From contig JBGPFE010000005.1 of NCBI GenBank assembly GCA_041483135.1, forward strand, positions 1 through 64,000: a stretch of DNA of 64,000 nucleotides. The letters are read 5' to 3'. Source of the DNA: PALSA-1004 sp041483135. Lineage in GTDB: Bacteria > Pseudomonadota > Gammaproteobacteria > Burkholderiales > SG8-41. A program made the position numbers and the translations under genes. Position 1 is the stretch's first letter. Each line of letters starts with the position of its first letter. Shown here one piece after another: positions 28,403 to 36,752 of the stretch. The notes below the pieces were generated by a model. That model worked only from the letters and a program-made list of their open reading frames with translations, did no database searches and was not told the DNA's origin.

Positions 28403-29024
28403 GCGCGCCGGCACTGCGCCGCAGCTGCGCGCGATGGCGTGTTGCGCGTTGCTGGCGTTGTGTTTGGCGCCGGCCGCGCACGCCGAACGCGCGGACCGTG
28501 ACAAGCCGGTCAATCTCGAGGCCGACCGGGTGACGGTGGATGACGCCAAGCAAATCGCGACTTTCGAGGGCAACGTGGTATTGACGCAAGGCACGCTCGT
28601 GATCCGCGGCGACAAAATGGTGGTGCGGCAGGATGCCGACGGCTTCAAAAATGGCGTGGCCTACGGCAATCTCGCGAACTTCCGCCAGAAACGCGAAGGC
28701 CATGACGAATACATCGAGGGCTACGCCGAGCGCATCGAATACGACAGCAAAGCGGACAAACTGCAGATGTTTAACCGCGCCTACCTCAAGAAAAGCAATG
28801 ACGACGTGCGCGGCAGCTATATCTCCTACGACGCGACGAGCGAGTTTTTCCGCGTCGTCGGCGGCGGCAAGCAGGCCGCAACGCCCAGCAATCCGGAAGG
28901 CCGCGTGCGCGCGGTGATACAGCCCAAAAACAAAGACAAACCGGCCGCCGCGCCACCCCTGACATTGAAACCCGCTGCCGACGTAACCAACCCGCGCGAA
29001 TCCCCTGCCGGCGCTGCGCGTTGA
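28377..29024 (+). CDS. lptA: Lipopolysaccharide transport periplasmic protein LptA
   Basis: Periplasmic bridge protein for LPS transport, 215 residues. Signal peptide (ACCALLALCLAPAAHA) is followed by an OstA-like domain (PVNLEADRVTVDDAKQIATFEGNVVLTQGTLVIRGDKMVV). The C-terminal Lys/Pro-rich tail is unstructured. ATG 28377 lies within lptC, typical of this operon. Confidence 0.9.
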   Translation: MRSPSRCAERAGTAPQLRAMACCALLALCLAPAAHAERADRDKPVNLEADRVTVDDAKQIATFEGNVVLTQGTLVIRGDKMVVRQDADGFKNGVAYGNLANFRQKREGHDEYIEGYAERIEYDSKADKLQMFNRAYLKKSNDDVRGSYISYDATSEFFRVVGGGKQAATPSNPEGRVRAVIQPKNKDKPAAAPPLTLKPAADVTNPRESPAGAAR

Positions 29025-29106
29025 GCGCCGATCGACAACGCGCCCGCCGCGCGCGGCGCATCTTGCCTGCGCCGCCTGCGCGCCGGCAGCATCACGGGCT
29101 CACAGC

Positions 29107-29829
29107 ATGAGCGAACTCAAGGCCGAACAACTCAAGAAGCGCTACAAATCGCGGATCGTCGTCAAGGACGTCTCGCTCGATGTGAAGAGCGGCGAGGTAA
29201 TCGGCCTGCTGGGACCCAACGGCGCCGGCAAAACCACCTGCTTTTACATGATGGTCGGGCTGGTACCGCTCGACGGCGGCGAGATCTACCTCGACGACAA
29301 GCGCCTCACCCATATGCCGATCCACCGTCGCGCCTTGCTGGGCCTTTCCTATCTGCCGCAGGAAGCCTCGATTTTCCGGCGCCTGACGGTGGCCGAAAAC
29401 GTGCGCGCGGTGCTCGAACTGCAAAACGACGACCCGGCGCAGATTGCGCTCAAGCTCGACGACCTGCTGCAGGACCTGCACATCAGCCATTTGCGTGAAA
29501 ACCCGGCGATCAGCCTGTCGGGCGGCGAACGGCGGCGTGTCGAAATTGCGCGCGCGCTCGCCACCGAGCCGCGCTTTATCCTGCTCGACGAACCGTTTGC
29601 CGGCGTCGACCCGATCGCGGTGCTCGATATCCAGAAAATCATCCGCTTCCTCAAGGAACGCGATATCGGGGTGCTGATCACCGACCACAACGTACGCGAG
29701 ACGCTCGGCATCTGCGACCGCGCCTATATCATCAACGAAGGCAGCGTGCTCGCCTACGGCAAACCCGATGAAATCGTTTATAATGAGAGCGTGAGGAAAG
29801 TCTATCTTGGAGAGCATTTCCGCCTGTAA
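29107..29829 (+). CDS. lptB: LPS export ABC transporter ATP-binding protein LptB
   Basis: ATPase that extracts LPS from the inner membrane with LptFG. 240 residues; Walker A GPNGAGKTT, signature LSGGERRRVEIARAL, Walker B FILLDEPFAGVDP, switch His in LITDHNVRETL. All key residues are present. lptF and lptG are not in the window, as is common. It lies upstream of rpoN in the standard order. Confidence 0.96.
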   Translation: MSELKAEQLKKRYKSRIVVKDVSLDVKSGEVIGLLGPNGAGKTTCFYMMVGLVPLDGGEIYLDDKRLTHMPIHRRALLGLSYLPQEASIFRRLTVAENVRAVLELQNDDPAQIALKLDDLLQDLHISHLRENPAISLSGGERRRVEIARALATEPRFILLDEPFAGVDPIAVLDIQKIIRFLKERDIGVLITDHNVRETLGICDRAYIINEGSVLAYGKPDEIVYNESVRKVYLGEHFRL

Positions 29830-29916
29830 GCGAGCGGGTTGACGGCGCCTTTCAGGCCCGCTGCGCCCAGACATTCGCAGCCAAGTTCCACTCGCAGCCA
29901 GGCCCTCTTTTGGATC

Positions 29917-31377
29917 ATGAAGCACTCGCTCCAGCTCAGGCTGTCCCAGCATCTGACGCTTACGCCGCAATTGCAGCAGTCGATCCGGCTGCTGCAGCTG
30001 TCGACGCTGGAACTCAACCAGGAAATCGAGAAATTCCTGCTCGACAATCCGTTGCTCGAGCGCGAAGACGGCGTCCGCGAAGAACCGGTCAGCCCTCCAC
30101 CGCCGGCGGGCGGCACTACTGAATTCACCTCCACCGCCACGTCGAGCAGCGGCACTGATTCCGCGACCAGCGACGCCGATTCCGGCAGCGCTGATTCCGG
30201 CGACAGTAACAGTTTCGACGAAGCCTTCAGTTACAGTTCCGGCACTGCGCACGACGACAACGACGAAGCCGAGTACCCGCAGCTTGCCGCCGAAGCGCAG
30301 ACGCTGCGCGAGCACTTGATCTCGCAACTCTCGTTGACCAAGCTGTCCGAGCGCGACCAGAATCTGGTCACGCTGCTGATCGACTCGCTCGACGATGACG
30401 GGTATCTTCACCAGGACCTCGACGAGCTTGCCAGCCTCCTGCCGCCGGAACTCGAAATCGAAGTCGAGGAGCTGCGCGTTGCACTCAGGCATCTGCAAAA
30501 TCTCGACCCGCCGGGCGTCGGCGCGCGCAACCTCGGCGAGTGCCTGCTGCTGCAGCTCGAAGCGCTGCCGGATGCGACGTCCTATCGCGCGCAGGCACTC
30601 GACATCGTCAAGCACCATCTCGATGTGCTCGCTGCACGCGATTTCGTCAAACTCAAGAAACTGCTGCGCTGCGAGGACGAAGTGCTGCGCGGCGTCAAGA
30701 ACCTGATCACCGGACTCAACCCGCGCCCGGGCGCGAGCTACTCGTCGGGCGATACGCGCTACATCGTGCCGGACGTGGTCGTGAAAAAAACCAAGGGCGT
30801 GTGGCTTGCCGCGCTCAACCCCGACGCGATGCCGCGGCTGCGCGTCAACCGCCTGTATGCCGACATCCTGCAGCGCAACCGCAATGCCGGGCACCAGCAG
30901 CTCGCGAGCCAGCTGCAGGAAGCGCGCTGGCTGATCAAGAACGTGCAACAGCGCTTCGACACCATCCTGCGCGTATCGCAGGCGATCGTCGACCGCCAGC
31001 GCCACTTCTTCGAACACGGCGAAGTCGCCATGCGGCCGCTGGTGCTGCGCGAGATCGCCGAAACGCTCGACCTCCATGAATCGACTGTGTCGCGCGTGAC
31101 GACCCAGAAATTCATGCTGACGCCGCGCGGCATTTTCGAACTCAAGTACTTCTTCGGCAGCCACGTCACGACCGAAACCGGCGGTGCCGCCTCGAGCACC
31201 GCGATCCGCGCACTGATCAAGCAGCTGGTAGGCGCCGAGAACGCCAAGAAACCGCTGTCCGACAGCCAGATTTCGGAAATCCTCGGCCAGCAAGGCATCG
31301 TGGTGGCGCGCCGCACGGTGGCGAAATACCGGGAATCCATGCAGATACTGCCGGTCAACTTGCGTAAATCGATCTGA
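29917..31377 (+). CDS. rpoN: RNA polymerase sigma-54 factor
   Basis: Sigma-54, which directs transcription from -24/-12 promoters in combination with AAA+ activators. 486 residues from ATG 29917 (MKHSLQLRLSQHLTLTPQLQQSIRLLQLS, region I). An acidic region II follows, then the core-binding domain and a DNA-binding domain ending with the RpoN box ARRTVAKYRE. The longer reading from 29839 would add sequence not seen in RpoN. The window also holds a sigma-54 activator and two probable sigma-54 promoters. Confidence 0.96.
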   Translation: MKHSLQLRLSQHLTLTPQLQQSIRLLQLSTLELNQEIEKFLLDNPLLEREDGVREEPVSPPPPAGGTTEFTSTATSSSGTDSATSDADSGSADSGDSNSFDEAFSYSSGTAHDDNDEAEYPQLAAEAQTLREHLISQLSLTKLSERDQNLVTLLIDSLDDDGYLHQDLDELASLLPPELEIEVEELRVALRHLQNLDPPGVGARNLGECLLLQLEALPDATSYRAQALDIVKHHLDVLAARDFVKLKKLLRCEDEVLRGVKNLITGLNPRPGASYSSGDTRYIVPDVVVKKTKGVWLAALNPDAMPRLRVNRLYADILQRNRNAGHQQLASQLQEARWLIKNVQQRFDTILRVSQAIVDRQRHFFEHGEVAMRPLVLREIAETLDLHESTVSRVTTQKFMLTPRGIFELKYFFGSHVTTETGGAASSTAIRALIKQLVGAENAKKPLSDSQISEILGQQGIVVARRTVAKYRESMQILPVNLRKSI

Positions 31378-31446
31378 TTTCATGGTGGCCGCCGGGCTGC
31401 GCCGACCGTAAGCCGGTTACCCCCAACAACAACCGAGGAATCATTC

Positions 31447-31749
31447 ATGAACCTTCATCTCAGCGGCCACCATCTCGAGATTACCCCGGCAATGCGCGAC
31501 TACATCACCGGCAAGCTCGGCCGCCTTACGCGCCATTTCGATCATGTGATCGACGTCAACGTCATACTGTCGGTGGAAAAGCTCAAACAGAAGATCGAGG
31601 CCAGCGTGCACCTGAGCGGCAAGGATATTTTCGTCGAAAGTCACGGCTCCGACATGTATGCGGCAATCGACACGCTCGTCGACAAGCTCGACCGCCAGAT
31701 CATCAAACATAAAGAGAAAAACTTCGAACATCGCGTCAGCCGCATTTGA
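31447..31749 (+). CDS. hpf: Ribosome hibernation promoting factor (short form)
   Basis: 100-residue HPF/YfiA family protein that binds the 30S decoding region and promotes 100S dimers in stationary phase. Start MNLHLSGHHLEITPAMRDYITGKLGRL and the KDIFVESHGSDMYAAIDTLVDKLDRQI segment are typical. No long-form C-terminal domain is present. Conserved position directly after rpoN. Confidence 0.95.
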   Translation: MNLHLSGHHLEITPAMRDYITGKLGRLTRHFDHVIDVNVILSVEKLKQKIEASVHLSGKDIFVESHGSDMYAAIDTLVDKLDRQIIKHKEKNFEHRVSRI

Positions 31750-31816
31750 CGGCGCGCCTCGCGCGTGCCATCGTGACGTACTGGCGGTCAAGCGGCGCCT
31801 TTAATCCGTATCCGAC

Positions 31817-32302
31817 ATGAATCTGATAGCCAAGCTGCTGCCCGTACAAAACGTGTTGCTCGACCTCGACGTCAGCAGCAAAAAACGCGTGTTCGAGCAA
31901 GCGGGGCTCGTATTCGAAAACAACCACCATATCGCGCGCAGCCTGGTTTTCGACAGCCTGTTCGCGCGTGAAAAGCTCGGCTCGACCGGGTTGGGGCAGG
32001 GCATTGCGATTCCCCATGGACGAATCAAGGCCCTGAAAGAGGCCGTCGGCGCGATGATCAGGATGCGCGAGCCGATCCCGTTCGACGCCCCCGACGGTCA
32101 GCCGGTCAATCTCATTTTCGTGCTGCTGGTGCCCGAGCGCGCGACCGATCTGCACTTGCAGATACTGAGCGAGCTGGCGCAAATGTTCAGCGATAAAACA
32201 TTCCGCGACCAACTGCTCGCCGCAACCTCCGCCGACGCGATGTACCAGCTTATCGCTGAATGGCAACCGCATGCCGCGAGTCAGCGTAGCGCAGCTGTTT
32301 GA
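31817..32302 (+). CDS. ptsN: PTS IIA-like nitrogen regulatory protein
   Basis: EIIA-Ntr, 161 residues, phosphorylated on the His in GIAIPHGRIKALKEA, which is present. It regulates K+ transport and nitrogen-related functions rather than sugar import. It overlaps hprK by 32 bases, so translation is coupled. Conserved rpoN-operon member. Confidence 0.95.
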   Translation: MNLIAKLLPVQNVLLDLDVSSKKRVFEQAGLVFENNHHIARSLVFDSLFAREKLGSTGLGQGIAIPHGRIKALKEAVGAMIRMREPIPFDAPDGQPVNLIFVLLVPERATDLHLQILSELAQMFSDKTFRDQLLAATSADAMYQLIAEWQPHAASQRSAAV

Positions 32303-33218
32303 GGACAACCGCGAGAAACTGCGCCTCGACTGGATCGCGGGGCGCGATGGCGGCGTCAAGCAACTCGACAGCGTCAACCTCAGGGATTCGCAGGAAGGGC
32401 TGATCGGGCACCTCAACTTCGTCCATCCCAACTGGATACAGGTGCTCGCCAGCCCGGAGATCAGCCATCTCAATGCGCTCGATCCGGTAGCACGCCAAAA
32501 AACGTTGCACCAGCTCGCGGCCTCGGAGCTTGCATGCATTATCATCGCCGGCGGCGAGCGAGCGCCTGAGCCTCTGCAGGCGCTTGCCGATACGCTACAT
32601 ACCGCGCTGCTCGGCTCGCAGCTCGACAGCGTCGAGCTGATGTGGATGCTGCGTCCCTATCTGGCGCGCGCGCTGGCTGAATCCACTACCATGCATGGCG
32701 TATTCCTCGACGTGCTCGGCATGGGCGTCATGATCACGGGCGACAGCGGCGTCGGCAAAAGCGAACTCGCGCTGGAGCTCGTCAGCCGAGGCAGCGGGCT
32801 CATCGCCGACGATGTGATCGAGCTCTACCGCATTGCGCCCGAGACGCTTGAAGGCCGCTGCCCGCCGCTGCTGCGCGACTTCCTCGAGGTGCGGGGCCTC
32901 GGCGTGCTCAACATCCGCACCATCTTCGGCGAAGCGGCGCTGCGGCCGCGCAAGAACCTGAAGCTGATCGTGCACCTGGAAAAGCCCGCCGGATCCGAAG
33001 CGCATTACGTCGAGCGCCTGCCGCTCAAGCCCGGCTTCCATGAAATCATGGGCATCAGCGTGAGCCAGGTCACGATCCCGGTCGCCGCCGGACGCAACCT
33101 TGCGGTGCTGGTGGAAGCCGCGGTGCGCAATTACGTGCTGCAATTGCGCGGCATCGACAGCACGCGTGATTTTATCGCGCGCCAGTCGCAACAGTTGAAC
33201 GGCGAGAACGGAGACTAG
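32271..33218 (+). CDS. hprK: HPr kinase/phosphorylase
   Basis: Phosphorylates and dephosphorylates HPr on serine. 315 residues; N-terminal domain, then the P-loop GDSGVGKSELALEL and the HprK signature LEVRGLGVLNIRTIFGEAA. In proteobacteria it sits with ptsN and rapZ and feeds a regulatory, non-transporting PTS. Confidence 0.95.
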   Translation: MPRVSVAQLFEDNREKLRLDWIAGRDGGVKQLDSVNLRDSQEGLIGHLNFVHPNWIQVLASPEISHLNALDPVARQKTLHQLAASELACIIIAGGERAPEPLQALADTLHTALLGSQLDSVELMWMLRPYLARALAESTTMHGVFLDVLGMGVMITGDSGVGKSELALELVSRGSGLIADDVIELYRIAPETLEGRCPPLLRDFLEVRGLGVLNIRTIFGEAALRPRKNLKLIVHLEKPAGSEAHYVERLPLKPGFHEIMGISVSQVTIPVAAGRNLAVLVEAAVRNYVLQLRGIDSTRDFIARQSQQLNGENGD

Positions 33219-33220
33219 GA

Positions 33221-33295
33221 AGTGAGGAATGGTAAAAGCCATCGTTACCCTGCGCGATTGCGGCCCGTCAATTTCCATTGACCATTCCCCATTCA
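33221..33295. repeat. Short-word inverted repeat (GGAATGGT type)
   Basis: GTGAGGAATGGT near 33222-33233 opposes ACCATTCCCCATTCAC at 33281-33296, an imperfect inverted repeat made of GAATGG words. It fills the gap between hprK and rapZ and places the rapZ ribosome site within or next to the right arm. Confidence 0.6.
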
Positions 33296-33301
33296 CCCAG
33301 C

Positions 33302-34141
33302 ATGCAGCTCATCATCATCACCGGCCTGTCGGGATCGGGCAAAAGCGTGGCGCTGAAAGCGCTCGAGGACAGCGCCTACTACACCGCCGATAATCTGCCG
33401 GCCAAACTGCTGCCCGAGATGGTCGATTTTCTTAAGGGCGCCAGCTATGCGCGCAGCGCGGTCAGCATCGATGCGCGCAGCGGCGACACGCTCAACCAGT
33501 TGCCGCGGCAGATCGGCGATTTGAAAGCGCGCGGCGTCGACGTGCGAGTGCTGTTTCTCGATGCCAAGACCGACACGCTGCTCAAGCGCTTTTCCGAAAC
33601 GCGCCGGCGCCATCCGTTGAGCGACGTGGGTCTCACCGTCGCCGAATGCATTGCGCGCGAACGCGAGTTGCTGGCCGACATCGGCGGCCTGTCGCACCAC
33701 ATCGACACCAGCGATCTGAATCCCAATGCGCTGCGCGCCTGGATCAAGGATTTCGTCGAGTTCGACCATTCCGGCATGACGCTTTTGTTCCAGTCGTTCG
33801 GCTTCAAGCACGGCATCCCGCTCGATGCCGACCTGGTGTTCGACGTGCGCTGCCTGCCCAACCCGTATTACGACCCGAACCTGCGCCCGCTGACCGGCAA
33901 AGACCCCGCCGTAATCGACTTTCTCGAGGCCGACGGCAACGTAAAACGCATGTTCAACGACATCCGCAGCTTCGTCGAAAACTGGCTGCCGTGCTTCGTC
34001 GCCGACAACCGCAGTTACGTCACGGTCGCCATCGGCTGCACCGGCGGCGAGCACCGCTCGGTGTATTTTGTCGAAGCCCTTGCGCGCCATTTCGGCCAGG
34101 ACCAGCGCGTGCTGGTGCGGCACCGCGAGCTTTCATCATGA
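33302..34141 (+). CDS. rapZ: RNase adapter protein RapZ
   Basis: 279-residue P-loop protein (GLSGSGKSVALKALED) that in enterobacteria directs RNase E to the GlmZ/GlmY small RNAs and so controls glucosamine-6-phosphate synthesis. The C-terminal RNA-binding motif region CTGGEHRSVYFVEAL is intact. Start ATG 33302; the next gene starts inside its stop (ATGA). Confidence 0.94.
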   Translation: MQLIIITGLSGSGKSVALKALEDSAYYTADNLPAKLLPEMVDFLKGASYARSAVSIDARSGDTLNQLPRQIGDLKARGVDVRVLFLDAKTDTLLKRFSETRRRHPLSDVGLTVAECIARERELLADIGGLSHHIDTSDLNPNALRAWIKDFVEFDHSGMTLLFQSFGFKHGIPLDADLVFDVRCLPNPYYDPNLRPLTGKDPAVIDFLEADGNVKRMFNDIRSFVENWLPCFVADNRSYVTVAIGCTGGEHRSVYFVEALARHFGQDQRVLVRHRELSS

Positions 34142-34749
34142 CCGATCGCACGGACGCGGCAACAACCGATCAGGAATCGGTATATATCTTCACGCTCAAC
34201 ACGGTGCTGTTTCCCGGCGGCGTATTGCCGCTCAGGATCTTCGAGCAACGCTACCTCGAAATGACCAAGGTTTGCATCAGCGAAGACCGTGCGTTCGGCG
34301 TATGCCTGATCAAAGAAGGCCAGGAAACCGGCACGCCCGCGGTGCCGGAAGAGATCGGCTGTCTCGCGCGCATCACGCAATGGGACATGCCGCAGCTCGG
34401 CGTTTTCCATCTGCAGGTCGAAGGCACGCAGCGCTTCCGGATCGTGCGCTCGCACGTGGAGAAAAGCGGGTTGATCTCGGCCACCATCGAAATCCTGCCG
34501 CACGAGCATGAAGTCCCCCCTCAGGACACGCTCTGCGGCGAGGTATTGAAAGCGATCATCGAGAAAATCGGCGCCGAGCATTTTCCGGCGCCGCACCGCT
34601 TCGACGATGCGGCGTGGGTCGGCTACCGCTTGAGCGAGGTGCTGCCGATCAGCCTTGAAGTAAAGCAACAGTTGCTGCAGATGGCCGATCCGCGGGCGAG
34701 GCTCACCGAGCTGAATCAAATACTCGCGCAGCAGGGCCTGCGTTCCTAG
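34138..34749 (+). CDS. LON N-terminal-domain peptidase-like protein
   Basis: 203 residues with the LON substrate-binding (PUA-like) domain only: IFTLNTVLFPGGVLPLRIFEQRYLEM, FGVCLIKEGQETG, GCLARITQWD. There are no ATPase or protease domains. Proteins of this kind are common single-domain relatives of Lon whose function is not established. It overlaps rapZ by four bases and so belongs to the rpoN operon. Its stop codon TAG lies in the CTAG end of the 108-bp inverted-repeat element. Confidence 0.88.
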   Translation: MTDRTDAATTDQESVYIFTLNTVLFPGGVLPLRIFEQRYLEMTKVCISEDRAFGVCLIKEGQETGTPAVPEEIGCLARITQWDMPQLGVFHLQVEGTQRFRIVRSHVEKSGLISATIEILPHEHEVPPQDTLCGEVLKAIIEKIGAEHFPAPHRFDDAAWVGYRLSEVLPISLEVKQQLLQMADPRARLTELNQILAQQGLRS

Positions 34750-34853
34750 TGCCGTTCCAACTATTTGCGGCAAACCCAACTGTCCTCGGCGGCCAGATCA
34801 CGGTCGGCAAGCGACGCACCCGCGTTGGGAGAAACAAGTTGGAACGGCACTAG
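34746..34853. mobile_element. 108-bp CTAG-ended element, copy 1
   Basis: CTAGTGCCGTTCCAAC at 34746-34761 recurs exactly inverted at 34838-34853. The 76-bp interior is unrelated to that of the second copy (56800-56908). The two CTAG ends give the TAG stop codons of the LON-domain gene (plus strand) and the 5-FCL gene (minus strand). If CTAG is a 4-bp target duplication, the true inverted ends are the 12-bp TGCCGTTCCAAC. No open frame. Confidence 0.8.
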
Positions 34854-35611
34854 CTCTTCTTCTCCTCGGGTTCGCCGAAATAGCCCGGAAACTCTCCCGC
34901 GTAGCACGGCGGGGAGCTGTAGCCTTGATTCGCGGCTGAAGGCCGGCGTGGCAGACCGCGTTCATCGCATATGCGTTGCGCGCACTGGCGGCACTCCTCG
35001 GCGTTGATGCGTACCAGATGCGAGTCGGCAACGGCATGGATGCCGGCCTCGGTCACTACGAAATCCATCGCAATGTCATGCGGCTGCGGCTGGATCGTCG
35101 GCAGCCGCGCGAGCTCGAAGCTGACGCCGATCGCAAGCGGCCGTGGCGCGGCCGCGGCGAGCGTACGGTCGAAATAGCCGCCGCCGTAACCCAGGCGGTA
35201 ACCCTGCGCGTCGAAGCCGTTCATCGGCACGATGGCCGCATCCGGGACCACGAGTTCGGTGCCATCGGGCACCGGGATGCCATATACGCCGGGAGTCATC
35301 GGCGCACCCGGCCACCACCGGCGAAATTGCAACGGGCTCGCCTTCGCCACCACCACCGGCAGCACGGCGGTCGCACCGCGTTCGCGGAAATGACGCATCG
35401 CAAACCGCGCGTCGAACTCGCCCTTGAACGGCCAGCAGAAGGCTATCGTCATGCCGGCAAGTAACGGGAACCCGGATTCGATCAGCTCGCTGATCGCGGC
35501 ATCCCGTTGCCGCCGCTGATCCCGAGGTACCGCTGCCCGGCGCGCGATCAACTCCGCACGCTCGCGCTTGCGCCAGTCCCTGATCTGCGGCCATGCTGGA
35601 TGCGTATTCAA
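34850..35611 (-). CDS. 5-formyltetrahydrofolate cyclo-ligase with C-terminal extension
   Basis: 5-FCL family enzyme (5-formyl-THF to 5,10-methenyl-THF, ATP-dependent), 253 residues. The ATP-binding signature YRLGYGGGYFDRTL and the N-terminal basic helix RKRERAELIARRAA are present. The enzyme core ends near residue 200. The last 50 residues carry two near-adjacent cysteines (ECRQC) and end SSPPCYAGEFPGYFGE-, an unusual tail that is not part of the catalytic fold. The start appears to be a TTG. The stop TAG lies in the inverted-repeat element. Confidence 0.85.
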   Translation of the reverse strand: MNTHPAWPQIRDWRKRERAELIARRAAVPRDQRRQRDAAISELIESGFPLLAGMTIAFCWPFKGEFDARFAMRHFRERGATAVLPVVVAKASPLQFRRWWPGAPMTPGVYGIPVPDGTELVVPDAAIVPMNGFDAQGYRLGYGGGYFDRTLAAAAPRPLAIGVSFELARLPTIQPQPHDIAMDFVVTEAGIHAVADSHLVRINAEECRQCAQRICDERGLPRRPSAANQGYSSPPCYAGEFPGYFGEPEEKKS

Positions 35612-35671
35612 TCCTGCTCCCGGGCTTCAATAGCGGCCGCGGTACGACGGCCTTATACTATCGGCAACGAT

Positions 35672-36700
35672 ATGCCAAGCAAGTTCCAAGCTTACACCGT
35701 GCTGCGCCTGCTGTGCCTGGCGCTCCTCTGCGCCGCGAGCACGCTCGCCCTCGCTGCCGACGCGCAGGAAATCGAGGTGCCCGCGTGGTTCAAGAACTCG
35801 TTTCTCGATCTGCGCGACGACATCAAAGAAGCCGCCGCAGCCAACAAGCGGGTGATGATTTATTTCGGCCAGAACGGCTGCCCGTACTGCAAGCGGCTGA
35901 TGGAGGTGAATTTCCGCCAGCAGGACGTCGTCGACAAAACACGCCGGCATTTCGACGCGATCGAAATCAATATTTTCGGCAGCCGCGAAGTGACCTGGCT
36001 TGACGGCAAGGCGCGCAGCGAAAAGGATTTCACCGCGCTGCTCAAAGTGCAGTTCACGCCGACGCTGCTGTTTCTCGACGAGAAAGGCGACATCGCGCTG
36101 CGCGTCAACGGCTACTATGCGCCCCGCCGTTTCATGGCCGCGCTCGATTATGTGTCGCAGCACAACGAGCATAAGGTGAGCTTCGCGGAATTCCAGAAGG
36201 GTTACCTGCGGGAAACCGACAGCGGCGCGCTCCACGACGAGCCGTTTTTCAGCAAGGAGCCGTATGTATTCGACCGCCGGAAGCCGGCGGCGCGCCCGCT
36301 CGCGATATTTTTCGAGCAGAAGAACTGTTCCGACTGCGACGAACTGCACGCGACGGGCCTCAAGGCGGATCTCACGCGCCGGTTGCTGTCGCGCTTCGAT
36401 GTCTATCGCCTCGATCTGCAGGGCCGCGAGGCTGTCATCGCCCCGGATGGACGCAAGACCACTGCCGCGCAGTGGGCGCGCGATCTCAACGTGCCGTATG
36501 CGCCCAGCATCGTGTTTTTCGACGGCAAGGGCAGAGAAGTGCTGCGCGTCGAAGCCTACGTGCGCACATTTCACCTGCAGTCGGCGCTCGATTACGTCGC
36601 GAGCGGCGCTTACCTCAAGGATCCGAGCTTCCAGCACTACATACAGGCGCGCGCCGACGCAATTCGCAGCCGCGGCGGCCGCGTCGATATCATGCAGTAG
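35672..36700 (+). CDS. Secreted protein with two thioredoxin-like domains
   Basis: 342-residue protein with signal peptide (LRLLCLALLCAASTLALAA). The first thioredoxin-like domain has FGQNGCPYCKRLM (CPYC) and a following cis-Pro region VQFTPTLLFLDEKG. The second has FEQKNCSDCDELH (CSDC) and VPYAPSIVFFDGKG. SoxW/DsbD-gamma-like single domains are common; two in tandem in one periplasmic chain is less usual. It may keep periplasmic thiols reduced or act in cytochrome c maturation. ATG 35672 gives a good signal peptide. It is divergent from the 5-FCL gene. Confidence 0.82.
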   Translation: MPSKFQAYTVLRLLCLALLCAASTLALAADAQEIEVPAWFKNSFLDLRDDIKEAAAANKRVMIYFGQNGCPYCKRLMEVNFRQQDVVDKTRRHFDAIEINIFGSREVTWLDGKARSEKDFTALLKVQFTPTLLFLDEKGDIALRVNGYYAPRRFMAALDYVSQHNEHKVSFAEFQKGYLRETDSGALHDEPFFSKEPYVFDRRKPAARPLAIFFEQKNCSDCDELHATGLKADLTRRLLSRFDVYRLDLQGREAVIAPDGRKTTAAQWARDLNVPYAPSIVFFDGKGREVLRVEAYVRTFHLQSALDYVASGAYLKDPSFQHYIQARADAIRSRGGRVDIMQ

Positions 36701-36752
36701 CGCGAATCAATCTCAAAAAAACCAAAATGGCACACACCACAGGTAAACGCAT

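Noticed and set aside
29092..31383. 763-codon open frame antisense to lptB and rpoN, and similar long frames opposite mshE, mlaF, hemW and others
   Set aside because: They are shadows of high-GC coding DNA. The opposite strand holds well-conserved genes with full motifs, and the antisense translations are Arg/Ala/His-rich with no domain.
34746..34853. Simple bidirectional transcription terminator
   Set aside because: Arms are separated by 76 bp with no U-tract, and an identical pair of arms with a different core occurs at 56800; a mobile or recombination origin fits better.
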